This document shows, one piece after another, positions 23,875 through 31,928 of a stretch of 64,000 bases of DNA (positions are counted from its first letter, which is position 1; the number at the start of each line of letters is the position of its first letter). Both the position numbers and the translations under genes were made by a program. Under the pieces are notes generated by a model, which had not been told where the DNA came from, ran no database searches, and worked only from the letters and a program-made list of their open reading frames with translations. The DNA is from Amycolatopsis sp. NBC_00345. GTDB taxonomy: Bacteria > Actinomycetota > Actinomycetes > Mycobacteriales > Pseudonocardiaceae. The stretch lies in assembly GCF_036116635.1 (NCBI RefSeq), contig NZ_CP107995.1, positions 3,472,001 to 3,536,000 of the forward strand, given 5' to 3'.

Positions 23875-24759
23875 TCAGCCGGGTCCGTCGCTCGCGGACG
23901 CCAGCAGCGGCACCACCACGTCGCTGATCGGCATCGGGAGGCCATGGGCCCGGCCGCGCCGCAGGACAACACCGTTGCGGATATCCCATTCGAGCGGCCG
24001 GCCGGCTTCCCGGTCGGCGAGGATGGAGGTTCCCATGTCGGCCGGGTAGGCCTGGAAACCGTCGACGATCTCTTGCGGCACCTCGTCACCGAGGACCGCG
24101 CCTTCGGCCCGGGCGACCGCAAGGCACTCCCGCAGGTAGGCCAGGGCCAGCCGGGCGATGTCGGCGCGGCCGAACATGCCGGTCCGGCGGCCGCTGAGAA
24201 CCATCAACCCGGCGACCGCGTTCTGGAGCAGCTTGCGCCACGCCACGGACGTGAAGTCCACGGCCAGGTCGACCGAGCACCGGGTGCCGCGCAGGGCCTC
24301 GAGCACCACGCGGGCCGCCGGCACGTCCGGCAGGGTCAGGCGGGCTTCGCCGCGCAGCCACACCGAACCGCCGGGCTGGACCTGCGCCGGGAACCACACG
24401 ACCGCGGGCAGCACCGGGCCGCCGGGGACGTGGGGCGCGACGGTCGATTCCTGCTCGACGCCGTTCTGCAGAACGCAGACGACGGTGCCCGGATGGCACA
24501 ACGCCGCCAGCCACGGCGCCGCCGCGCCGGCTTGTGTCGATTTGACGGCAAGGAAGACCAGATCGACTTTCTCTTCGGTCCGCGCCGGATCGATCCGCAC
24601 CGGACCCGGCACGACGACAAGACCGTCGGCGTCCTGCAGCTCCAGGCGCTCGCGAGCCGTGCGGCCACAGAGCACCGGGGTGCGGCCGGCCTCGTGCAGC
24701 GCCGCCGCGACCGTGGTGCCGATCGCCCCCGGGCCCACAACTGCGACGGTGGGATTCAT
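23875..24759 (-). CDS. Ketopantoate reductase family protein
   Basis: A 294-residue 6-phosphogluconate-dehydrogenase-fold reductase of the PanE/ApbA family. N-terminal Rossmann motif VAVVGPGAIGTTVAAALHEAG, LVFLAVKSTQ and VLQNGVEQE (the catalytic region), then the helical C-domain with WRKLLQNAVAGLMVLSGRRTGMF and EWDIRNGVVLRRGRAHGLPMPISDVV, both typical. It would use NADPH to reduce a 2-keto acid; whether the substrate is ketopantoate is uncertain, since another family member lies nearby. ATG start; a degraded P450 lies upstream. Confidence 0.87.
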   Translation of the reverse strand: MNPTVAVVGPGAIGTTVAAALHEAGRTPVLCGRTARERLELQDADGLVVVPGPVRIDPARTEEKVDLVFLAVKSTQAGAAAPWLAALCHPGTVVCVLQNGVEQESTVAPHVPGGPVLPAVVWFPAQVQPGGSVWLRGEARLTLPDVPAARVVLEALRGTRCSVDLAVDFTSVAWRKLLQNAVAGLMVLSGRRTGMFGRADIARLALAYLRECLAVARAEGAVLGDEVPQEIVDGFQAYPADMGTSILADREAGRPLEWDIRNGVVLRRGRAHGLPMPISDVVVPLLASASDGPG

Positions 24760-24913
24760 CGACGTCGTCCTCTTTCCGGATAGCGGATCTGGACCATGGC
24801 GGCCAGGTTACTGAGTCACGCGGGCCGACGCCGCCGAGCCGGACTCCGGCAATCCATCAACACCGAAACCAGGGCGTTGAGGATCCTGCTGCTCGTAGCA
24901 TGGGGCGATGCGA

Positions 24914-25403
24914 TCAACCGGGCGCGAGGATGACGCTGTTGCCGTGTGGGATGTCGCGCGGTCGTCGCGGCCCATGCCGGTCAGTGCCGTCCGCCAGTAG
25001 GCGCCGTCCGCGCGCAGCTTGACGATCTGCCGCCCGAGCAGGTCGTCCGGTGGGTTCTTTTCCTTCTCCGCGATGAGGCCGGCCATGTAGCCCTGGATGG
25101 CCGTCATGGCCGCCCACCGCTCCTCGGGCGGCGTCGACTGCTTGACCACCTTCACCGTGTGCTCCTGGAAGAACACATGGTCGGCGTAGGGCACACCCGG
25201 CATCTCGCAGATCACCAGCGACGGAACCGGCAGCGACACCGAGTCGGGCGGGTCCATGGCGATCAGGAAGCGCTCCTCGTCCGGCCGCCGGGACGCCGAA
25301 CCCGCGAGACTGGCTCTTCTTCGCGGATCTCTTCGTACGCCGGCGGCGGCGCGAACGGGCACGTACGGGCCATGGGGAACTCGTGCTTCTCGGCGGTAGT
25401 CAT
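24914..25403 (-). pseudogene. Cytochrome P450 remnant
   Basis: About 490 bp carry disordered pieces of a CYP105-like P450 (normally about 1.2 kb). A good start (GGAAGGA, ATG 25403) reads MTTAEKHEFPMARTCPFA and on to AYEEIREEEPVSRV, then frame is lost. A second frame gives ERFLIAMDPPD joined directly to SVSLPVPSLVICEMPGVPYA and AAMTAIQGYMAGLIAEKEKN, which shows a deletion of about 80 residues. A third frame gives DIPHGNSVILAPG, the pre-haem region. The haem-Cys loop, I-helix and ExxR are all missing. Function is lost. Confidence 0.85.
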
Positions 25404-25518
25404 GACGTTTTCCTTCCACGACGTCACGGACAGGCGATAGCGGCAGGACAGCGAAAAGCCGTGTGTGAACGGCAGAAGGAGCCGCGACGGACCACCGGGA
25501 CCGGCAACACCGGCGGAT

Positions 25519-26484
25519 TCAGCCTCGACCCGTCCCCTCGCGGGCGAAGTGCGGTTCCGCCGCTTCCAGTCGCGGTACCGAGATGCCCAGCCGTCGTGCT
25601 TCGGCCAGGGTGTCCCGGCAGACCTCGCGCGGCTCCTCGGCGTCGGGGTCGGAGTGCGCCGTGAAGCTCACGCGCGCGAGCGCGACATGAGCGGTCAGCC
25701 AGGCGAGCACGGGTGCCGTCAGCCAGACGGGCGCCCGGAACAGCAGCACACCGCCCCGGTGCCGTCGCAGGTCAAGGCCGCGCGCCTGGAGGAGCGGCAG
25801 CAGCTCCCGGCCGGCCAACAGCCCCTCGCGCAGGTCGCCCCTCGCCCCGGCCAGTTTGGACAGGGAACCCAGCCGCAGGCCCTGCGACAACAGGCCGGCA
25901 TCCGACACGAAATGGACCCACAGCCAGCCGCGGAAGTCAGGCCGCTCCTTGATCCGGAGCCCGGCCTCGCGAAACGCCTGGCGCACGGCCTGCTCCCGGT
26001 CGGTCGGGGGCCGGCCGAGGGTGCCGAAGATGACCGACGGCAGCAGTGCCCCACGGAGCACGCCGTCCGCGCCGAAACCGCCACCGGCCTGGGGAAAGCC
26101 CCAGGCGATCCGGTCGGCGGGGAGGTCACCGATCGCGGCCGGCGGCTCGGTCCAGACGTTGCCGAAGACCAGCACCGTGGCCTGGCCGACACGCGGGGCC
26201 AGGAAGGCCGTCGCCTCCGCGAGGCGGTGGTGCGGCACGCTCAGCACGATCAGGTCGAAGTCGTGGTCCGGCTCCAGCGCCTCGCGGTAGCGCACCGGCC
26301 ACTTCTCGACGACGCGCTGCCCCCACACCCGGCGCCGCGTATCGATCAGGTCGAGGTCCACCGCGTCCCCGTACGCCGCCGCGCGGCCCGGCCGGACGTA
26401 GAACTCGACGTCATGCCCGGCCTGTTCCAGGGCCCAGCCGTACACCGTGGCGATCACGCCGCGGCCGAACATCAGGATCTTCAC
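25519..26484 (-). CDS. Ketopantoate reductase family protein
   Basis: A 321-residue member of the ketopantoate reductase family. MKILMFGRGVIATVYGWALEQAG is the Rossmann motif (GRGVIA replaces the usual GxGAIG), followed by FYVRPGRAAAYGDAVDLDLID and VLSVPHHRL. FGNVWTEP stands where the canonical QNG motif would be, so catalysis may differ from PanE. The C-terminal half is helical. ATG start; divergent from a TetR gene with twin operators, so it is the likely regulated target. The substrate is unknown. Confidence 0.83.
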   Translation of the reverse strand: MKILMFGRGVIATVYGWALEQAGHDVEFYVRPGRAAAYGDAVDLDLIDTRRRVWGQRVVEKWPVRYREALEPDHDFDLIVLSVPHHRLAEATAFLAPRVGQATVLVFGNVWTEPPAAIGDLPADRIAWGFPQAGGGFGADGVLRGALLPSVIFGTLGRPPTDREQAVRQAFREAGLRIKERPDFRGWLWVHFVSDAGLLSQGLRLGSLSKLAGARGDLREGLLAGRELLPLLQARGLDLRRHRGGVLLFRAPVWLTAPVLAWLTAHVALARVSFTAHSDPDAEEPREVCRDTLAEARRLGISVPRLEAAEPHFAREGTGRG

Positions 26485-26511
26485 GCTGCACCTCGTGGGA
26501 TACGATCGATC

Positions 26512-26556
26512 TGGAGGAAATCTCCACTTTCAAAAAGAATATGGAGGTCATCTCCA
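26512..26556. promoter_or_regulatory. Twin 15-bp operators for the adjacent TetR
   Basis: TGGAGGAAATCTCCA at 26512 and TGGAGGTCATCTCCA at 26542 differ only at two spacer bases, and both are followed by CTT. Their 30-bp centre distance is close to three helical turns. They fill the 93-bp gap between the divergent ketopantoate-reductase-like and TetR genes, so one repressor can control both directions. Confidence 0.8.
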
Positions 26557-26577
26557 CTTGTCAACGCGAGGTAGCGC

Positions 26578-27147
26578 ATGACCGCCCCCAAGCCGCTGCG
26601 GGCCGACGCCCAGCGCAAGCGTGACGCCCTGCTCGCCACGGCCCGGGAAGTCTTCGACGCCGGCGGCTTCTTCGACCTGCGCTTTGATGACTTCGCCCGC
26701 CTGGCCGGGGTGGGCACGGGCACGCTGTACCGCCACTTCCCCACCCGGGAGGCACTGGCCGAGGCGGTCTACCACGGCGAGATCGCCGCGCTGTGCGACC
26801 GTGTCCGCCAGTTGCGGACCGCGCTGCCGGCGGCGGAGGCTTTGGCGACCTTCCTACGCGGCATGGTCGACCACATAGCCACCCACGAAGGCCTGGCCCG
26901 GACGCTGGCCACGCTCATGGCCACCCGCTCGGGTGCCCTCGCCGAAGGCAGCCGGGCACTGGAGCAGGCTGTCACCGACCTGGTGGCCGCCGCCGTGCGG
27001 GACGGCACCGTTCGCGACGACGTGAATGCCGGGGCCGTGATGATGGCCCTGCACGGCATCGGCGCGGCCCATGACCGCCCCGATTGGCGGGCCGAGGCCG
27101 ACGATGTCATCACCCTCGTGCTGGACGGGCTGCGCCGCCCGCTGTGA
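26578..27147 (+). CDS. TetR family transcriptional regulator
   Basis: A 189-residue TetR protein. HTH region: RADAQRKRDALLATAREVF, then FFDLRFDDFARLAGVGTGTLYRHFPTREALAEAVYHGEI, typical of the branch with GTGTLYRHFPTR. The C-terminal TetR_C domain ends ADDVITLVLDGLRRPL. ATG 26578 lies 21 bp after the second operator. It likely represses itself and the divergent reductase. The next gene, an esterase 27 bp downstream in the same direction, may be co-transcribed. Confidence 0.92.
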   Translation: MTAPKPLRADAQRKRDALLATAREVFDAGGFFDLRFDDFARLAGVGTGTLYRHFPTREALAEAVYHGEIAALCDRVRQLRTALPAAEALATFLRGMVDHIATHEGLARTLATLMATRSGALAEGSRALEQAVTDLVAAAVRDGTVRDDVNAGAVMMALHGIGAAHDRPDWRAEADDVITLVLDGLRRPL

Positions 27148-27174
27148 CAAAGTGCGACACGAGGTCGCAGGCTG

Positions 27175-28164
27175 ATGCCGGATCACACAGAACACTGGGG
27201 AACGCTTATGCAGTGGGGATTGAAGAGTCTCATCAACACGGAGCTCGCGGCGCACGTCGAAGAATCCCGGGCGGCCAACGCCGCGTCGGGGGGCGCGAGA
27301 GGCCCGAGCACCTTCGACGAGCTGCTGGAGGCACGAGCCAAGCGGGCCGCAGCCTCTTCACCTTCTGACTCGTCGGCTGTCGAGCAGGTAGTCGAAGCCG
27401 GCGGCCGGCGAGTGCCCGTGAGGATCCTCGCTCCCGGTGGCACCGTGCCGCGCGGCGTCTACCTGGACATCTCCGGCGGTGGCTTCTATCTGGGGATGGC
27501 GGCGCACGGAGACGCGCGTAACCAGCAGCTCGCGGACGCTCTCGGAATCGTCGTCGTGAGCGTGGACTACCGGCTCGCTCCGGAACATCCCTGGCCGGCC
27601 GCGCCCGACGACTGCGAAACAGCGGCACTGTGGCTCCTGGAGCACGCCGAGGCTCGCTTCGGCACGAAACGGCTGGCGCTCGGCGGTTTTTCGGCGGGAG
27701 CCACGCTTGCCATGACGACGCTGCTGCGCCTGCGCGAGCGCGGGGTCGTCGGCTCGTTCGCCGGTGCCGTGCTGCAGTTCGGCACGTACGACCTGAGCGG
27801 CCTGACCCCGGCGGGCCGGTTGATCGCCGACGAGTACTTCATCCAGGCCTACGCCGGTCAGGTGGCCGACCGCACCGCCCCGGACATCTCCCCGGTCTAC
27901 GGCGACCTGCGCGGCCTGCCTCCACTGCTGATGGTCGTCGGCAGCGTCGACATCCTGCTGGAGGACAACATGGCCATGGCGGCCCGGGTGTCGGCCGCCG
28001 GCGGCGAAATCGACCTCCGGGTCTACCCGGAAGCACGGCACGGCTTCACCTCCCGTTCGACCGGCATGGCCAAAGCCGCGCTGCGCGACATCGAAGGTTG
28101 GCTCGCGGGCCGCTTCTCCGAGGCGTCCACTGCGACCGACTATCGCGCCCAACTGTCCAATTGA
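27175..28164 (+). CDS. HSL-family alpha/beta hydrolase (esterase)
   Basis: A 329-residue hydrolase of the hormone-sensitive-lipase family. YLDISGGGFYLG is the oxyanion motif (family HGGG, here Ser for His), VDYRLAPEHPWPAAPDD is the family block, the nucleophile Ser is in GGFSAGA, the acid Asp in VVGSVDILLED and the His in ARHGF. No signal peptide, so cytosolic. Start is uncertain: ATG 27175 or ATG 27208, which has GGGGAA at a good distance. It probably hydrolyses short-chain esters. It follows the TetR gene closely. Confidence 0.87.
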   Translation: MPDHTEHWGTLMQWGLKSLINTELAAHVEESRAANAASGGARGPSTFDELLEARAKRAAASSPSDSSAVEQVVEAGGRRVPVRILAPGGTVPRGVYLDISGGGFYLGMAAHGDARNQQLADALGIVVVSVDYRLAPEHPWPAAPDDCETAALWLLEHAEARFGTKRLALGGFSAGATLAMTTLLRLRERGVVGSFAGAVLQFGTYDLSGLTPAGRLIADEYFIQAYAGQVADRTAPDISPVYGDLRGLPPLLMVVGSVDILLEDNMAMAARVSAAGGEIDLRVYPEARHGFTSRSTGMAKAALRDIEGWLAGRFSEASTATDYRAQLSN

Positions 28165-28327
28165 AACGCCTGCGACAACAGAGACGCGCATTCGAGGGGC
28201 CCACGTTGTGCATTTATCGCAGCAACAGCGGGACTATCTGTCTCCAAAAATCGTACAAAAGGGAAACCCCGGGAGCCGACTATTCCGACCGGTCCAGAAC
28301 CACCCGATCGGCGGTCATCGCCACAAG

Positions 28328-28347
28328 ATCAAGGTGATGTTCTTGAT
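28328..28347. promoter_or_regulatory. Inverted repeat upstream of the I36-type gene
   Basis: ATCAAG and CTTGAT arms with an 8-nt spacer, 44 bp before the next start codon, in the most AT-rich part of this gap. It may be an operator or overlap a promoter. The rest of the 227-bp gap (28165-28391) shows nothing else that I can identify. Confidence 0.35.
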
Positions 28348-28391
28348 TGGTTCGCGGGCGAGGATCGCCCGGGATAAGGGGAGGAATACCA

Positions 28392-28862
28392 ATGAAATTC
28401 GTTCATATCGCGGCGGCAGTAGCCGCGACAACCGTGGCGTTCGCGATGGCTGCCGGACCCGCATCCGCGGCCACGACGGCCGGGTCCGCGCCGCTGGCAC
28501 AACAGCTGACCGCCCGGGGTGGAACGGTCGGCGCGGATGGCCAGTGGGTGCACATGCCCGACGGCACCGACGTCTCGGTGACGCCGATGTCGTTCTCCCA
28601 GTGCCCGTCCGGCTGGGTCTGCCTGTGGCAGGACGGCAACTACGGCGGCCGCATGCTGAAGTGGAGCTCTCCCGGCACGTCGATCGCGCACCTGTCGGAC
28701 TACGGCTTCAATGACGAGATGTCGTCCTGGGCCAACCGGGGCACCCGCCTGGCCCGTTGGTGGGTGGACGCGAATTACAAGGGCACCAGCCACAACATGC
28801 CCGCGGACAGTTCCTCCGCCCACGGCGGCGACGACCAGGCGAGTTCACTCAAGATCTACTGA
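28392..28862 (+). CDS. Secreted peptidase inhibitor I36 / crystallin-like protein
   Basis: A 156-residue exported protein. The Sec signal MKFVHIAAAVAATTVAFAMA ends near residue 26 at ASA. The mature part contains the family I36 core: QCPSGWVCLWQDGNYGGRMLKW, SIAHLSDYGFNDEMSSWANRG and WWVDANYKGTSHNMPADS, the Greek-key beta/gamma-crystallin-like pattern of the Streptomyces metalloproteinase inhibitor SMPI. GGGGAGGAATACC gives a strong ribosome site. It probably inhibits extracellular metallopeptidases or is a cell-surface protein. A terminator hairpin follows 6 bp downstream. Confidence 0.88.
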   Translation: MKFVHIAAAVAATTVAFAMAAGPASAATTAGSAPLAQQLTARGGTVGADGQWVHMPDGTDVSVTPMSFSQCPSGWVCLWQDGNYGGRMLKWSSPGTSIAHLSDYGFNDEMSSWANRGTRLARWWVDANYKGTSHNMPADSSSAHGGDDQASSLKIY

Positions 28863-28868
28863 CCATGG

Positions 28869-28906
28869 CCATGGTCGCAGCCCGGTGAAAAGGGCTGCGG
28901 CCATGG
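28869..28906 (+). terminator. Terminator hairpin after the I36-type gene
   Basis: CCATGGTCGCAGCCC and GGGCTGCGGCCATGG pair over 15 bp with one G-T wobble around an 8-nt loop containing AAAA. It starts 7 nt after the stop codon. The next 255 bases to the following start hold nothing that I can identify. Confidence 0.75.
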
Positions 28907-29163
28907 CAGTATCGCGTCCGAGAACGCCCGCCGCCGCCGATTTCCGTTCCGGCCGAGGGGAATGGGCGTCCACGCGCACGTCCACCGCGAGAATGCGGGT
29001 ACATTCGTGAAATCGACGGCGGCGGGTGAGTTTTCCGCAATCGGCTTTTTTCCGAACGCAAGGCCCGGAAAATCGACGCCACCACACCCGGCCCCGGTCG
29101 GCCCGCCGAGTTCACCTGCGCGCTTTCAGTGCACTGGTGCCCCGACGGGCCTAGTGTCCTTCT

Positions 29164-29661
29164 ATGAGTGATTCGACGGATCTGCCCAGGTTCCCCCAGG
29201 ACGTCTCCCCCGGGCCCGCCGGCGCCGCGACGCCGCGGCCCGGCACCATCAACGGCGCCTTCTGGGCGTTCCTGGCCGCGACGGTGATCAGCATCGTCAG
29301 CGGCCTGCTGGTGCTCACCCAGCGCGACACGCTGGCCGACGCCTTGCGCAAGTCCGACACGGGGCTGACCGCCCAGCAGGTCGACCAGGCCACGACCGTC
29401 GCGCTGGTGGCGGCGGTCGTGATCGCGGTGATCATCGCGTTGCTGTACCTGCTGTTCGCGGTCAAGCTGCGAGCCGGCCGCAACTGGGCGCGGATCGTGC
29501 TCACCGTGCTCACCGCGCTCCAGGTGCTCTCCCTGCTGGCCGGCAGCGGCGGCAGCTGGATCGGGTATCTCAGCTGCCTCGCCGCGGTGATCGGTGTGGT
29601 GCTGTCGTTCCTGCCCGAATCGAGCGCCTACATCACCGCGGCGAGGACGGTCCGGCGGTAA
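29164..29661 (+). CDS. Small four-helix membrane protein
   Basis: A 165-residue integral membrane protein. A Pro-rich cytosolic N-terminus (residues 1-30) leads to four hydrophobic segments: GAFWAFLAATVISIVSGLLV, TTVALVAAVVIAVIIALLYL, ARIVLTVLTALQVLSLLAG and WIGYLSCLAAVIGVVLSFL. It ends in a basic tail. The pattern resembles small actinobacterial membrane proteins of unknown function with an N-terminal Pro-rich region. No enzyme motif. Monocistronic; a 20-bp palindrome follows. Confidence 0.8.
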   Translation: MSDSTDLPRFPQDVSPGPAGAATPRPGTINGAFWAFLAATVISIVSGLLVLTQRDTLADALRKSDTGLTAQQVDQATTVALVAAVVIAVIIALLYLLFAVKLRAGRNWARIVLTVLTALQVLSLLAGSGGSWIGYLSCLAAVIGVVLSFLPESSAYITAARTVRR

Positions 29662-29686
29662 CCCACCCGGGACGGCGGCTGGCGAC

Positions 29687-29706
29687 CCTAGTGCAGATGC
29701 ACTAGG
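29687..29706. promoter_or_regulatory. Perfect 20-bp palindrome
   Basis: CCTAGTGCA and TGCACTAGG arms with a 2-nt centre, 25 bp after the membrane-protein stop and 129 bp before the STAS start. With so short a loop it is a better operator than hairpin. It could control the STAS gene; no regulator is adjacent. Confidence 0.5.
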
Positions 29707-29835
29707 CTGAATCGTGGTTAAGCCACCAGCCGCCGAGTTTCTTCCCGCGTGCCGGGAGGGCCGGTGCCGCTCGGCCGGAGCCCCGGGTTCCGGCCGGCCA
29801 CCGCCCGGTGTGTGGCCGACGAGAGGCAGGCCGCG

Positions 29836-30261
29836 ATGAGCGCCCTACGCCGAACTGCCAGCAAGGCCAGACCGCTGCCCGCCGACGCGGTCGGCGGGCT
29901 CGAGCTGCACGTCCACCGCCCGATGCCGGGCGCCGCCGTGATCGAGGTGATCGGCGAGGTGGACCTGTGCACGGCCCCACGGCTCGCCGAAGTCGTGGAG
30001 TCACGGATCCGCAGCACGGTCGGCATCGTGATCGTCGACCTGGGAAAGACCACGTTCCTGGCCGTCAGCGGCCTGCGGACGCTGCACCACCTGCAAACGC
30101 TGGCCCACGACCGCGACGTCGACTTCTACGTCGACCCCGGCGACTCGCACCCCGTGCGACGGCTCCTGGAACGGCTGCCCCTGGGCTGCGAACGCCCGGG
30201 CATCGCCGCGAGCCTCGGCCGGACGAGCCGCCTGCCTTCGCCGCGCGGTATCACTACCTGA
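29836..30261 (+). CDS. STAS-domain protein (anti-sigma antagonist type)
   Basis: A 141-residue STAS protein: GAAVIEVIGEVDLCTAPRLAEVVESRI then VIVDLGKTTFLAVSGLRTLHHLQ. The phospho-site region reads TFLAVSGL where RsbV-like proteins have D-S-S-G, so one Ser (VSG) remains and the acidic residue is absent; regulation by phosphorylation is uncertain. ATG 29836 is preferred to an earlier in-frame ATG because GAGAGGCAGG lies just upstream. Two strong hairpins follow the gene. It is probably part of the sigma-factor partner-switching network nearby. Confidence 0.82.
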   Translation: MSALRRTASKARPLPADAVGGLELHVHRPMPGAAVIEVIGEVDLCTAPRLAEVVESRIRSTVGIVIVDLGKTTFLAVSGLRTLHHLQTLAHDRDVDFYVDPGDSHPVRRLLERLPLGCERPGIAASLGRTSRLPSPRGITT

Positions 30262-30269
30262 CCCGCTCG

Positions 30270-30300
30270 CCGCCGTCTGTCCACTTCGGATAGACGGCGG
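30270..30300 (+). terminator. Terminator hairpin after the STAS gene
   Basis: CCGCCGTCT and AGACGGCGG are exact 9-bp arms, extended inside by GTCC/GGAT, around a short loop. It begins 9 nt after the stop codon. Confidence 0.7.
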
Positions 30301-30355
30301 TGTCGTGCAGCGGTGAAGGGGCGCATCCCGCTGGACCGCCGGGCCCGGACATGAG

Positions 30356-30390
30356 GATGGCCCCCGGCCGGAGCCAGGTCGGGGGCCATC
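30356..30390. terminator. Second hairpin between STAS and nuclease genes
   Basis: GATGGCCCCCG and CGGGGGCCATC are perfect 11-bp arms with a 13-nt loop. It lies between two converging genes and could end transcription from the minus side. The rest of the 320-bp gap carries no gene that I can support. Confidence 0.6.
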
Positions 30391-30582
30391 GTCGCGGGGT
30401 CGGTGTGGAAGGCTCGCGGTTCGCCACGCGGAGAACCGGGCTTTTCCGTAGCCACGACCACCCATGTCAACACGGCCGGTGGTGATCGGTATTCCCGCTC
30501 ACCCGGCGCCGAGGCCAAGGCAGGTGGACGCCGAAGACCGTGCCCGGCGCCGCCCAGTTCTACCCCGGAAAGCTCCGGACGC

Positions 30583-31134
30583 TCAGCTGGGCCCGGGGTC
30601 GCGGAAGTCGTCGGGGCTGACCTCGTCGAGCAGGTCCCGGAACTGGCGGATCTGGTCCTCGCTGGTTTCCGGGGGGCCGTCGAGCGGGTCGGCCGCCAGG
30701 CCGGCGCCGAGGACGTCCGCCGCCTCGTCGGCGTTGGCCACCGTGACGTCGACGGCGGCCTCCTCCAGCACCGCCTCGGCCACCTCGATGGGCGCGTTCG
30801 CGCGCAGCCCGACGGCGATCGCGTCGCTCGGGCGGGCCGAGACGCGCACGCCGTCGTCCAGCACCAGGTCGGCGTGGAAGATGCTGTCGCGCAGCTCGGT
30901 CACCTCGATCTGCACGACCCGCTGCCCCAGCGCCGAGACCACGTCGAGGATCAGCTCCACCGTGCCCGGCCGGGGCGACGCGGTCCGTTCCTGCGCCGCG
31001 GCCAGCTCCTGCGCCTCGGGCGCGCCGATCGTGATGGCCAGCCAGCGGCGCAGACCGGCCTCCTCCCGCAGCAGTACAACCGGCGCCACTTCCTGCGCGA
31101 CGACGGCCAAGCCCTGGACCCGCACCTGCACCAT
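30583..31134 (-). CDS. Bifunctional nuclease family protein (DUF151)
   Basis: A 183-residue protein of the BFN/DUF151 family. VQVRVQGLAVVAQEVAPVVLLREEAGLRRWLAITIGAPEAQ is the conserved N-terminal half and RVSARPSDAIAVGLRANAPIEVAEAVL holds the family SDAIALA-like motif. An acidic C-terminal helix (ETSEDQIRQFRDLLDEVSPDDF) is the UvrB/UvrC-like tail seen in mycobacterial relatives. Members have RNase/DNase activity in plants and unclear roles in bacteria. ATG 31134 or GTG 31143 could be the start. It lies among stress genes. Confidence 0.88.
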   Translation of the reverse strand: MVQVRVQGLAVVAQEVAPVVLLREEAGLRRWLAITIGAPEAQELAAAQERTASPRPGTVELILDVVSALGQRVVQIEVTELRDSIFHADLVLDDGVRVSARPSDAIAVGLRANAPIEVAEAVLEEAAVDVTVANADEAADVLGAGLAADPLDGPPETSEDQIRQFRDLLDEVSPDDFRDPGPS

Positions 31135-31295
31135 GTGGTTCACCCGCTTCCGAATGAGGTCTCCCCGGGGTTGGACTACCCAGCGGCCCCTGCTCGTATC
31201 CCCCAGCTTATTCGCTCAGTGGGACTGCCGCGCCGGGCTCGGCCACTCGGCAGCTCCGACTGCGCCGACAGGCCTGATCCCGACGGGCCGCCGGC

Positions 31296-31847
31296 TCAGC
31301 GCTTGTCCTTCAAACTGCCGATGCCGAGCGACGTGTCCGGCTTCGTCCGGTCCTCGATCTCGGCGACGTAACTCTCCGGGTCGACGTCGCTGGTGTCGAG
31401 GTCGCGGGCGCCCTCATGGTTCTTCTTGAACTCCAGGAACCGCCGGCCCAGCTCGTCCCGCAGGGCGGGGCCGGCGTTGCGGCGGAAGTCGGCGAGCGCG
31501 TCGTCCTCCTCCTCGGCCATGTGCTCGCTGTTGGCCTCGCGGGCCCGCCGGACGGCGGCCAGCCACGGGGCGCTGCCGACCGGGTGCAGCCCGGCGTCGC
31601 GGACGCCGTCCCGGATGTCGTTGTGGTCGCCGACGGCGTCGAGGGTCTCGTCCTCCGCGTTGTCCCCGCGCGGGATCAGCTCGGGGTAGAAGATCTCCTC
31701 CTCGGCGGCGGCGTGCACGTCGAGCAGGTCCGCCAGCGGCTGCCACACCTCGGCGAGCCGCGCGGGGTCGTCGAGGTCGTCGAGCGCGGCGAACTGCCGC
31801 CGGAACCAGTCGTGGTCGTCGAGGATCAGGCTCGTGATGTCCGGCAT
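31296..31847 (-). CDS. Hemerythrin domain-containing protein
   Basis: A 183-residue hemerythrin-like protein with a four-helix di-iron fold. Probable ligands are spread over DDHDWFRRQF, DVHAAAEEEIFYPEL, VGDHNDI and EHMAEEEDDALADFRR, matching the H...HxxxE...H...HxxxxD pattern. Relatives store or sense oxygen or protect against nitric and oxidative stress. ATG 31847. A GTTT-N17-GGGTAA site lies just upstream, so it may belong to the sigma regulon of the neighbouring sigma factor. Confidence 0.9.
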   Translation of the reverse strand: MPDITSLILDDHDWFRRQFAALDDLDDPARLAEVWQPLADLLDVHAAAEEEIFYPELIPRGDNAEDETLDAVGDHNDIRDGVRDAGLHPVGSAPWLAAVRRAREANSEHMAEEEDDALADFRRNAGPALRDELGRRFLEFKKNHEGARDLDTSDVDPESYVAEIEDRTKPDTSLGIGSLKDKR

Positions 31848-31856
31848 GCCCCTGTC

Positions 31857-31883
31857 TTACCCCGGGCCGGGGCCGCGGGAAAC
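31857..31883 (-). promoter_or_regulatory. SigF/SigB-type promoter candidate for hemerythrin gene
   Basis: On the minus strand GTTT (31883-31880) and GGGTAA (31862-31857) are 17 nt apart, resembling the actinobacterial SigF/SigB pattern GTTT-N14-17-GGGTAT. The -10 ends 9 nt before the ATG, which implies a very short or absent leader. Confidence 0.5.
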
Positions 31884-31928
31884 CAGGACGCGCGAAAGCC
31901 GTCACGCCGCATTTTCACCGACCACCGT

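Noticed and set aside
24808..25419. 203-codon frame taken as an intact gene
   Set aside because: Parts of a P450 appear in three different frames across it, with the haem loop missing; annotated as a pseudogene instead.
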